NCBI RefSeq assembly: GCF_000719705.1
Contig: NZ_JOHO01000112.1
Location: forward strand, 1 to 10,659
DNA: 10,659 nucleotides
Source of the DNA: Streptomyces sp. NRRL S-350
Lineage (GTDB): Bacteria > Actinomycetota > Actinomycetes > Streptomycetales > Streptomycetaceae
Reading direction: 5' to 3'
Shown piece after piece: positions 1 to 5,406 of the stretch. Positions within the stretch are counted from its first letter, which is position 1. Each line of letters opens with the position of its first letter. The notes below the pieces were generated by a model. The model saw only the letters and a list, made by a program, of their open reading frames with translations. It ran no database searches and had not been told where the DNA came from. A program made the position numbers and the translations under genes.

Positions 1-30
1 GGCAGGGGCAGGGGGCGGGGCGCTGAGGCC

Positions 31-245
31 ATGAGCTCCGCTCATGGGAACGTCATGAGCGGCACACAGGCAAGAGACCACCTCCCCCATGAGCCCGCCT
101 CATCGGGGGTGCCCATGAGTTCCGCTCATGAGATCCACCTATGGGGACACTCATGAGCCTTGCTCATCGGCAACCCCATGAGCCTTGCTCATCGGCGACG
201 CTCATGAGTCTCGCTCATGAGGAACTGCCCATGAGCTCCGCTCAT
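31..245. repeat. Array of seven interrupted palindromes, ATGAG-N5-CTCAT
   Basis: Seven 15-bp units with perfect 5-bp arms lie at 31-45, 89-103, 115-129, 153-167, 178-192, 204-218 and 231-245. The 5-nt centres are ctccg, cccgc, ttccg, ccttg, ccttg, tctcg and ctccg. A lone half-unit (TCATGAGC) sits at 53-60. Several units have longer arms: unit 7 extends to CCCATGAG/CTCATGGG, unit 1 to CCATGAG/CTCATGG, and unit 2 has a CCCCC/GGGGG extension with one bulged base. Unit starts are 25-27 bp apart over the last four units and wider and irregular before that. The array lies just 3' of the minus-strand DUF6629-like gene, and unit 7 overlaps that gene's stop codon, so the array would be transcribed as its 3' UTR if transcription continues. 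The arms are clearly conserved and the centres drift. Function is unknown: a multi-site operator, tandem RNA hairpins or a REP-like element are all possible. Confidence 0.9.
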
Positions 246-934
246 GGGGCCGGGCGGCCAAGCCGTTCGGCGGCGGTGGGGTCGGCGTCGGCGTCGGCGT
301 CGGAGGAGTGGCCCGCCCATTGGAGGAGCAGAAGGCTGGCGACGGCCGCCAGCGCGCACCAGGTGGAGACGAAGGCGAGGCGCCAGAGCAGCGCACAGAC
401 GATGGCGCCCGTACCGATGACGAGGCCGAGCCGGCGGAGCAGACGATCGCCGCTCGCCAGAAGGGATCCCACGGTGACGAGGAGGTACCCGGTGAGCAGA
501 ACGGCCGGGTGGGGGATGCCGACGGCGTAGCCCAGGGTGTGGCCGTGCACGGTGGCCGTCACCGGGTGGGAGGCCACGGCTGCGGCGAGCGGCACGGCGA
601 CGGCCGCACCGACCAGGCTGAGGCCCGCGAGCAGACGTCGGCGGCGCCCGGTGGCGGCGGACCACACCGCAGTCGGGACCAGGACGGGCAGCAGCGGGAG
701 CGCGACCGCTGCCCAGGCAGTACGGGCCGCCCCGGCCAGGGCGGCAGGCAGCGCGCCGTCCGCACCGAGCCAGACCAGCGCCTCGGTCAGCTGGTGCACG
801 CCCAGCACCACGGGGAGCGCCGCGAGCGGTAACCGCTCTGGCCGCCCGGCCCGGTGGGCGCGGACCAGGCACCCCACGCCGACGCATGCGACCACCCCGC
901 CCGCCACGGCGTCCGCCTGCGCGCTCCAGCACAT
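242..934 (-). CDS. DUF6629-like integral membrane protein
   Basis: This 230-residue polytopic membrane protein has no known reaction. The N-terminus MCWSAQADAV, followed by a hydrophobic helix and the segment LPLAALPVVLGVHQLTEALVW (about 36-55), matches my recollection of the actinobacterial DUF6629 family. Roughly six or seven hydrophobic segments can be seen: about 9-25, 36-55, 73-92, 101-122, 143-161, 168-189 and 191-207. The tail after 208 is hydrophilic and contains a (DA)n run, DADADAD, encoded by a hexamer repeat (GTCGGC, about four copies) at 281-303. The ATG at 934 is supported by an AGGGGG ribosome-binding site that overlaps the TAG stop of the upstream transporter gene; only 8 bp separate the two genes, so translational coupling is likely. 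The stop codon (242-244) lies inside the last unit of the palindrome array. The family assignment is from memory of sequence patterns; membrane topology is the firmer statement. Confidence 0.82.
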   Translation of the reverse strand: MCWSAQADAVAGGVVACVGVGCLVRAHRAGRPERLPLAALPVVLGVHQLTEALVWLGADGALPAALAGAARTAWAAVALPLLPVLVPTAVWSAATGRRRRLLAGLSLVGAAVAVPLAAAVASHPVTATVHGHTLGYAVGIPHPAVLLTGYLLVTVGSLLASGDRLLRRLGLVIGTGAIVCALLWRLAFVSTWCALAAVASLLLLQWAGHSSDADADADPTAAERLGRPAP

Positions 935-942
935 CGGGCCCC

Positions 943-2070
943 CTAACCGGCGTTCCCAGGGCCGGTGCCGTCATCGCCCGGATCATCGGGGCGTCCGCCG
1001 GGCGACGGCGCCGGCCCGGCCCCGCCTCGGCCGTCGCCCGCGCCACCGCCCCGGGATCCGTCCCCGCCCTCGCCCTCGCCCTCGCCCTCGCCTTCGCCCT
1101 CGCCTTCGCCCTCGCCACCGTCCCCGGATACGCGGTCGTCCTCCCCGGGTACGCGGTCGTCCTCGCCGTCGTTCCCGGACTTCTCCTCCGGGGAGGCCCC
1201 GATCTCCTCCAGGGTGTCGCGGACGGTTCCGGGCAGCGCCGGGTGGCGGCCGATCACGATCACGCCCGTCACGATGGCCAGCAGCCCGGCGGTCTGCCAG
1301 GCCAGCGCCCCCGGCGTCACCCGCAGCCGGTCGCCGAGGAAGCCGACCGCGCAGGCGATACCGGCCAGTGGCTGGGCGGCGGTCAGCGCGGGGAGGGACA
1401 TCCGCAGCGGCGCCGCCTCGAAGGCGCTCTGCACGAGCAGCAGTCCGACCACGCCCGCCACGATCACCGCGTACGGCTGCCAACTGCGCAGTACGGCCGA
1501 CAGTCCCTCGTGGTCGAGGCGCTGGGTGGTGGTCCGGGTGAGTGCGTCCTGCAGGCCGTAGAGCAGTCCGGCGGCGAGTGCCAGCAGCGTCGCCTCCTCC
1601 AGCAGCGGCAGTCGTCGGGCCATCGAGACCAGCAGCAGGACCAGGCCGACCACGATGCCGACCACCAGCCAGTGCCGCAGTTCCCCGGCGGGCGCCCCGC
1701 CGCCCGTCGGTTTCCCGGCCACGATGAAGGCCGTGACCCCGAGGCCGAGGAGTAGGACTCCGGCCCAGCCGGAGCGGCCGAGGGTCTGACGGGTCAGCAC
1801 CCGGGCAAGGGCCATGGCGAACAGCAGGTTGGTGGCCAGCAGGGGCTCGACCAGGGACACCTCGCCCTTGTTGAGCGCGAGCGCCGAGAGGATCAGACCG
1901 CTGACCATGAAGCCGGTGCCGAGCAGCCACTGCGGCATCCGGATCAGGTCCAGCAGAAGCCGCCAGCGCAGGAGGTCGGCGCGCGGGGCCCGCTGCGCCG
2001 CGTGCTGTTGGAGGACGAAGCCGAGACCCAGACAGCAAGCCGCGCTGAGGGCGAGAAGGAAGACCGCCAC
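943..2070 (-). CDS. DMT/EamA-like transporter with acidic (GE)n C-terminal tail
   Basis: This 375-residue multi-spanning membrane protein resembles the drug/metabolite transporter superfamily. About nine hydrophobic segments can be seen: 2-20, 48-66, 72-91, 102-119, 133-150, 159-172, 199-216, 226-246 and 257-275. The segments VSLVEPLLATNLLFAMALAR (71-90) and LTAAQPLAGIACAVGFLGDRL (229-249) look like the paired helix ends of EamA repeats. The substrate cannot be told from sequence. Residues 276-375 form a hydrophilic tail with two DDRV copies (304-314), a (GE)n run (about 319-335) and a Gly/Pro/Asp-rich end. The frame stays open upstream to 2529, but that stretch reads as arginine/proline-rich shadow sequence. 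The GTG at 2070 sits directly before the first hydrophobic helix, although its ribosome-binding site (GGGTGGT) is weak. This is the first gene of an operon with the DUF6629-like gene and is divergent from the DUF1876 gene. Confidence 0.82.
   Translation of the reverse strand: MAVFLLALSAACCLGLGFVLQQHAAQRAPRADLLRWRLLLDLIRMPQWLLGTGFMVSGLILSALALNKGEVSLVEPLLATNLLFAMALARVLTRQTLGRSGWAGVLLLGLGVTAFIVAGKPTGGGAPAGELRHWLVVGIVVGLVLLLVSMARRLPLLEEATLLALAAGLLYGLQDALTRTTTQRLDHEGLSAVLRSWQPYAVIVAGVVGLLLVQSAFEAAPLRMSLPALTAAQPLAGIACAVGFLGDRLRVTPGALAWQTAGLLAIVTGVIVIGRHPALPGTVRDTLEEIGASPEEKSGNDGEDDRVPGEDDRVSGDGGEGEGEGEGEGEGEGEGGDGSRGGGAGDGRGGAGPAPSPGGRPDDPGDDGTGPGNAG
1065..1116. repeat. CGCCCT hexamer tandem repeat inside the transporter gene
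   Basis: Eight consecutive hexamers, CGCCCT with two CGCCTT variants, are followed by a partial ninth unit. On the coding (minus) strand they encode the alternating Gly-Glu run of the transporter's C-terminal tail. Such a run can change length by slippage without breaking the frame, because the unit is six bases. Confidence 0.93.
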
Positions 2071-2332
2071 GGAGGGACCACCCGGTTGTCGCTGCCTGCG
2101 CCGCGCCGACGGGCCGGGGTGGGTCGGCGGTCGCGGCCGCTTCCGCCAGCGTACCGCCGGGGCGGCGGCCGGGCCGGTCGGAAGCGGCGTTCGGCGCGCT
2201 GCGACGGTCGCTCCTCGGCCGCGCTTGCCGCCACCGGCGGGGCAGGCGCACGCTGGTGTGAGCGGCCGCCACGGGTCACCGTCCGTGCCGGTCCGGAGAG
2301 GCGCGAAGGGGGCCGCCGCCAGGAGGTGTGGC

Positions 2333-2596
2333 ATGCACAACCAGTGGGACGTGGAGCTGAGCTTCGAGGAGGACGGCGTGCACACGGCGTGCGACGCCAG
2401 GTTGACGGGCGCGCGGGCGCCGGGCCTGAGCGCGCGCGGCGAGTCCGTGAAGAGCGCCGACGACCGCCCGCTCGCCAGGATCGGCGAGGAGGTCGCGGCC
2501 TCCCGCGCCCTGGAGGAGCTGTCCCGCAAACTGCGGGCCCAGGCGACCGGGGAGATCGACGACGAAGGGCACCGCCCGGGTTACCTGATCTACTGA
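2333..2596 (+). CDS. DUF1876 family small protein (dsRBD-like fold, Rv2632c/Rv1738 type)
   Basis: This 87-residue acidic protein begins MHNQWDVELSFEEDGVHTACDARL and continues with the pattern SADDRPLARIGEEVAASRALEEL and a short C-terminal helix. The order of beta-strands, the 'IGEE/D-x-x-A-x-x-RAL' helix and the length fit DUF1876, the actinobacterial family of M. tuberculosis Rv2632c and Rv1738. Rv1738 is hypoxia-induced and its structure resembles ribosome hibernation factors; whether this copy has such a role is inference. The ATG is fixed by an excellent ribosome-binding site (AGGAGGT, 2321-2327), five bases upstream. The open frame extends far upstream, but that part is the antisense shadow of the transporter gene. 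The gene is divergent from the transporter operon and is followed by two hairpins, so it is probably transcribed alone. Confidence 0.85.
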   Translation: MHNQWDVELSFEEDGVHTACDARLTGARAPGLSARGESVKSADDRPLARIGEEVAASRALEELSRKLRAQATGEIDDEGHRPGYLIY

Positions 2597-2608
2597 CCGC
2601 GTCGTCAC

Positions 2609-2626
2609 GGCCGCCGGCGGGCGGCC
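2609..2626 (+). terminator. Short GC hairpin just after the DUF1876 gene
   Basis: GGCCGCC and GGCGGCC form a perfect 7-bp stem with a 4-nt loop, 12 bases after the DUF1876 stop codon. There is no U-tract. It may act with the stronger hairpin at 2651 as a two-step terminator or as a 3'-end stabiliser. Confidence 0.45.
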
Positions 2627-2650
2627 GACAGCCGAGCGCCGAGAACCGAG

Positions 2651-2680
2651 GGGGCGGCGCGGTCGCACGCGCGCCGCCCC
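2651..2680 (+). terminator. Strong GC-rich hairpin terminator of the DUF1876 gene
   Basis: GGGGCGGCGC at 2651-2660 is exactly complementary to GCGCCGCCCC at 2671-2680 around a 10-nt loop; one more G-C pair can close inside. It lies between the DUF1876 stop (2596) and the upstream region of the next gene. GC-rich hairpins with poor U-tracts are common as terminators in streptomycetes. Confidence 0.75.
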
Positions 2681-2710
2681 GGCCTCCTTCGGTCCGGCAA
2701 CGAGCGGAAA

Positions 2711-2758
2711 CTGGAAGTTCCAGGACTCTGGGCCGGTCACAGCAGTGCGCCTTACAGT
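2711..2758 (+). promoter_or_regulatory. Palindrome CTGGAA-G-TTCCAG and possible -10 box before the MBL-fold gene
   Basis: A perfect 13-bp palindrome (2711-2723) lies 80 bases before the start of the metallo-beta-lactamase-fold gene, just after the DUF1876 terminator. Downstream, TACAGT at 2753-2758 fits the actinobacterial -10 pattern TANNNT and would give a leader of about 40 nt. I do not see a good -35 at 17-18 bp, so an activator or alternative sigma factor may be needed. The palindrome would then sit around -40 to -55, a usual place for an activator or operator. The palindrome is certain; its role is inference. Confidence 0.42.
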
Positions 2759-2803
2759 GGTTTGGACGGAAGCGGACGATTCCACCCTGGAGGGAGTTCG
2801 TCC

Positions 2804-3634
2804 ATGTCCGTTCACCGGGTCCGACCCGACGTCAGCGTCCTCAGCGACAGTCTTGAGGTGCCGGGGATCGGCCACATTCCCGTCAATTCCTTCGTGCTCC
2901 AAGCGCAGCAACCCGTCGTCGTCGACACCGGCCTCGGGCTGCCGGACCGCAGCTTCCTGGACACGCTCGCCACAGTCCTCGACCCGGCAGACGTGCGCTG
3001 GATCTGGCTCACCCACCCCGACCGCGACCACACCGGCGGAATCCACGCGCTCCTCGAAGCGGCACCGAACGCGAAAGTGGTGACCACCTTCATCGCGGTC
3101 GGAATCATGTCCTGCGAGCGACCGCTCCCGCTGGACCGGGTCCACCTTCTGAATCCCGGCCAGTCACTCGACGTCGGCGACCGCACGCTCACCGCGTTCC
3201 GCCCGCCACTGTTCGACAATCCCACCACCGTCGGCTTCTTCGACGACCTCACCGGAGTCTGCTTCAGCTCGGACTGCTTCGGCGCCCCGATGCCCAGCGC
3301 GGACACGGCCGAGGGAGAGGACGCCGGCGCCGTCCCGGCCGAGGACCTTCGGACGGCGCAGCTGCTGTGGGCCAGTGTGGACAGCCCGTGGGTGGAGAAC
3401 GTCGACCCGAAGAGATTCCTCGACACCTTCCGCCTGCTGCGGGACCGCGAGCCGGAACTCGTCCTGTCGACCCACCTGCCGGCTGCGGCCGGAATGACCG
3501 AGCGGATGATCGGCACCCTTGGGTCCGCAGCAGGGATCTCGCCCTTCGTGGGCCCCGACCAGGAGGCGCTGGCCCAGATGCTGGCCGGCTTCGAACCGGC
3601 GGCAACGCCCGGCCCGGACCTGCCCGTTACGTGA
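2804..3634 (+). CDS. Metallo-beta-lactamase-fold protein of the flavodiiron (ODP) type
   Basis: This 276-residue, probably cytoplasmic protein has one MBL-fold domain and no flavodoxin or rubredoxin domain. The metal motif is THPDRDHTGG (70-79), giving H71-x-D73-x-D75-H76. Classical MBL enzymes have HxHxDH and flavodiiron oxygen-binding domains have HxExDH, so an acidic residue at the third position points to the ODP branch. Two more features agree: FSSDCFGAP (154-162) resembles the flavodiiron 'SNDAFGQH' segment and supplies D157, and LSTHLPA (221-227) supplies the last histidine, H224. The histidine usually found in 'HWPD' is not obvious; the matching stretch reads LFDNPTTV (136-143). The ATG at 2804 is chosen because GGAGGGAG lies 7-8 bases upstream and the MBL fold begins at once; an in-frame ATG at 2762 lacks such a site. 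Substrate is unknown: O2/NO-type redox chemistry, hydrolysis or sensing are all possible. Confidence 0.85.
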   Translation: MSVHRVRPDVSVLSDSLEVPGIGHIPVNSFVLQAQQPVVVDTGLGLPDRSFLDTLATVLDPADVRWIWLTHPDRDHTGGIHALLEAAPNAKVVTTFIAVGIMSCERPLPLDRVHLLNPGQSLDVGDRTLTAFRPPLFDNPTTVGFFDDLTGVCFSSDCFGAPMPSADTAEGEDAGAVPAEDLRTAQLLWASVDSPWVENVDPKRFLDTFRLLRDREPELVLSTHLPAAAGMTERMIGTLGSAAGISPFVGPDQEALAQMLAGFEPAATPGPDLPVT

Positions 3635-3688
3635 GCGCGGGCCGGAGGGACGGCGGCAGTGGCCGTGAGGAACTGGGGCCATGAGGAA

Positions 3689-3720
3689 CCGTGGCCGCGA
3701 AGAACCACGGCCGCGAAGAA
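3689..3720. repeat. Inverted and direct repeats after the MBL-fold gene
   Basis: CCGTGG (3689-3694) and CCACGG (3705-3710) can pair around a 10-nt loop, and GGCCGCGAAGAA occurs twice (3693-3704 and 3709-3720). The hairpin stem is only 6 bp. It could be a weak terminator between the MBL-fold and sigma-factor genes, or simply a local duplication. Confidence 0.45.
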
Positions 3721-3743
3721 AAGTGCCTCGCCTGCGCGACATC

Positions 3744-3773
3744 CTGACGCCCCACGTAGTCATGAGGGATATG
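3744..3773 (+). promoter_or_regulatory. Possible promoter of the sigma-factor gene
   Basis: CTGACG (3744-3749) matches TTGACA at four of six positions, and GATATG (3768-3773) partly fits a -10 box at an 18-bp spacing. A transcript starting near 3780 would have a leader of about 30 nt. This is a weak match; an ECF-type promoter elsewhere in 3635-3800 is equally possible. Confidence 0.22.
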
Positions 3774-3811
3774 CACGGGGATCACAGGACAACAGAACGG
3801 GCGGGGACCGA

Positions 3812-4318
3812 GTGAAGTCAGCACAGGAGGCCGAGTACCTGGAGTTCGTGGCCGCTAGGGCGAAGGCGCTGTACCGCTCGGCGTACGTCCTCGCGGCCGG
3901 TGACGCGCATCTTGCCGAGGACCTGGTCCAGGAGGCTCTGAGCCGGGTTTACGTGCACTGGAACAGGGTGGCCCGAGCGGACAGTCCGGAGGCGTACGCC
4001 CAGACGGTTCTGGTCCGCAGCTTCCTCAGCCTGCGGCGTCGGCGCAGCACCGGTGAGCGCCCCGTCGGGAGCATGCCCGACAGTGCGGCGGCCGGTCCGG
4101 ACACCGCGCTGCGGCTCACCCTGCTCGATGCGCTCGCCCAACTGCCGCCGCGCGACCGGGCCGTGCTGCTGCTGCGCTACTGGGAGGACCGCAGCATCGA
4201 GGAGACCGCCCGGATGCTCAGGCTGAGCAGCAGCGCGGTCCGCTCCCAGGGCACCCGTGCGCTCGGGAGGGTGCGGGCGCTCCTCGGCGACAGCCTGTCG
4301 GACCTGGTCCCGCACTGA
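3812..4318 (+). CDS. SigE-family RNA polymerase sigma factor (sigma-70, group IV)
   Basis: This 168-residue ECF-type sigma factor would direct RNA polymerase to a set of alternative promoters. Region 2 spans about 14-75 and includes the core-binding/-10 helix around EDLVQEALSRVYVHW (36-50). Region 4 spans about 104-156, with LPPRDRAVLLLRYWEDRSIEE (111-131) followed by the -35 recognition helix-turn-helix ETARMLRLSSSAVRSQ (131-146). There is no C-terminal SnoaL or other extension, and the length matches the actinobacterial SigE family. The GTG at 3812 begins MKSAQEAEYLEFVAARA, the usual start for this family. Its ribosome-binding site (GGGGA) is modest, and the longer in-frame start at 3659 would add about 51 low-complexity residues. 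The next gene encodes a single-pass membrane protein, the usual arrangement for this sigma family. The regulon cannot be read from this window. Confidence 0.9.
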   Translation: MKSAQEAEYLEFVAARAKALYRSAYVLAAGDAHLAEDLVQEALSRVYVHWNRVARADSPEAYAQTVLVRSFLSLRRRRSTGERPVGSMPDSAAAGPDTALRLTLLDALAQLPPRDRAVLLLRYWEDRSIEETARMLRLSSSAVRSQGTRALGRVRALLGDSLSDLVPH

Positions 4319-4340
4319 GCACCGGCGCCCGGCTCCGAGT

Positions 4341-4406
4341 AGATCAGAGCAGATCAGTGCAGCTCAGCACTGCCAGCACCGCCGGCACTGCCAGAACCGC
4401 CGGCAC
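4341..4406. repeat. Two tandem-repeat blocks in the sigma/anti-sigma intergenic gap
   Basis: Three decamers (AGATCAGAGC, AGATCAGTGC, AGCTCAGCAC) at 4341-4370 are followed directly by two 18-bp units that differ at one base (4371-4388 and 4389-4406; consensus TGCCAGMACCGCCGGCAC). They fill most of the 131-bp gap between the sigma factor and its membrane partner, so they would lie in the intercistronic mRNA. They may have arisen by slippage; a regulatory role is unproven. Confidence 0.85.
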
Positions 4407-4449
4407 CGCCGCGACCCACCCCATCGACGACAGACAAGGTGACACCAGC

Positions 4450-5247
4450 ATGCCGTTCGAAGCAGACCTCGCACATGCCCTGGACCGCACGACCGATTCC
4501 CTCGAACCCGATCTCACCGCGATCGTGGGCGGCGCCGTCGAGCGGGGGCGGGGCCGTCGGCGTCGGCGCAGCGCCGCCGTCGCCGCCGGGGTAGGGGCCT
4601 GCGTCGCGATCGCGGCCGCCGGTGTGATGGCCCCCCAGATGCTCGCCGGGCTCCGCTCCACGGGCTCGGAGGGCGTGTCGCCGATGTCGGCGCCGCGTTC
4701 CGCGATCGCCGACACCCAGATGATCCAGACCCTGGAGGCAACGTTCCCCGGGGCCCGGTTCAGCCAGGTGACCGGGCAGAGCAGCAACCCCTCGGATCCG
4801 TCCAGCGGGAACGTCGCCAATGCCGGACTGGTCCTCGACGACGGTCAGGGTGCCGCTTCAGTCGGTGTCTCGGCCGTGCGGCTCAAGCTGCCGCTCAGGG
4901 ACGGCGACGGGCTGAGCTGCGACCGGACGCCCGCGCGTGCCGCAGGCGACACCTGCAAGATGAGCGAACTGCCGAGCAGCGCCACCATTCCCGGCGGGGC
5001 CCTGGTGATGTCGGAGCAGACGGCTGCCAAGCAACCGGCACATGCCGACACCGCCCGCCGCTGGACGGTGACGGTGACCGTCAAGTCGACGGGCGCGCAG
5101 CTTCAGATGGTGCAGTGGAACACCGCCGTCGGCAGTGGCCCGGACACGCCGAAGCCGACCCGCACCGCTCCTCCGCTCTCCGAGCAGCAGGTGGTGGCCG
5201 CACTCACCGGCTCCACCTGGGCTCCGATCCTCGGTGCCGTCGGCTGA
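4450..5247 (+). CDS. Single-pass membrane protein, probable partner (anti-sigma-like) of the SigE-family factor
   Basis: This 265-residue protein has a short cytoplasmic N-terminus (1-40) ending in a basic cluster, RGRGRRRRR (32-40), then one transmembrane helix (about 41-60) and a large outside domain (61-265). The positive-inside rule puts the N-terminus in the cytoplasm, which suits contact with a sigma factor. I see no zinc-binding HxxxCxxC motif, so it is not a ZAS-type anti-sigma factor. The outside domain carries two cysteines (C157 in LSCDRT and C169 in DTCKM) that could form a disulfide. The ATG at 4450 has AAGGTGA seven bases upstream; an earlier in-frame ATG (4357) lies in the repeat-rich gap. 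Actinobacterial SigE-family genes are commonly followed by such proteins. The anti-sigma role is inferred from position and topology only. Confidence 0.78.
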   Translation: MPFEADLAHALDRTTDSLEPDLTAIVGGAVERGRGRRRRRSAAVAAGVGACVAIAAAGVMAPQMLAGLRSTGSEGVSPMSAPRSAIADTQMIQTLEATFPGARFSQVTGQSSNPSDPSSGNVANAGLVLDDGQGAASVGVSAVRLKLPLRDGDGLSCDRTPARAAGDTCKMSELPSSATIPGGALVMSEQTAAKQPAHADTARRWTVTVTVKSTGAQLQMVQWNTAVGSGPDTPKPTRTAPPLSEQQVVAALTGSTWAPILGAVG

Positions 5248-5288
5248 CCCCTCGCACGGCCGGGGTGGGGTGGCCTGGCGTGACCGCG

Positions 5289-5317
5289 TCGCGCCCGTGT
5301 CCGTTCGACGGGCGCGA
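5289..5317. terminator. Bidirectional hairpin terminator between convergent genes
   Basis: CGCGCCCGT (5290-5298) pairs exactly with ACGGGCGCG (5308-5316) around a 9-nt loop, with one more T-A pair outside. It lies 42 bases after the membrane-protein stop and about 90 bases beyond the end of the converging alpha/beta hydrolase gene, so it could stop transcripts from both sides. A small GCGCC-TGC-GGCGC hairpin follows at 5330-5342. Confidence 0.65.
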
Positions 5318-5347
5318 TCGGTGCGTTCGGCGCCTGCGGCGCGTTCC

Positions 5348-5400
5348 GGGGACGAGGACGGGGACGGGGACGGGGTCACGGGGACAACGGCGGGGACGGG
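5348..5400 (+). repeat. GGGGAC hexamer repeat with a G-quadruplex motif
   Basis: GGGGAC-like hexamers run from 5348 to 5371 and degenerate copies continue to 5400. Four G4 runs at 5360-5363, 5366-5369, 5372-5375 and 5380-5383, with loops of 2, 2 and 4 bases, fit the intramolecular G-quadruplex pattern on the plus strand. The block ends seven bases before the stop codon of the minus-strand hydrolase gene. Confidence 0.85.
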
Positions 5401-5406
5401 CCTCGG

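Noticed and set aside
31..245. CRISPR array
   Set aside because: Repeats are only 15 bp, spacers are irregular (10-43 bp) and short, and there are no cas genes in the window.
141..530. Plus-strand frame encoding repeated MSLAH/MSSAH peptides over the palindromes
   Set aside because: Each palindrome reads ATG-AGY-NNN-GCT-CAT, but unit spacings are mostly not multiples of three, so the peptide is not kept in one frame. The frame also runs antisense through the DUF6629-like gene. The repeat is explained better at DNA or RNA level.
537..1755. Long plus-strand frames over the transporter and DUF6629-like genes
   Set aside because: Their products are rich in Arg, Pro, Gly and His without domain motifs, the usual antisense shadows of GC-rich coding sequence.
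2071..2529. N-terminal extension of the DMT transporter to an ATG at 2529
   Set aside because: The extra 153 residues are Arg/Pro/Ala-rich shadow sequence overlapping the DUF1876 gene in antisense. The first transmembrane helix starts right at the GTG at 2070.
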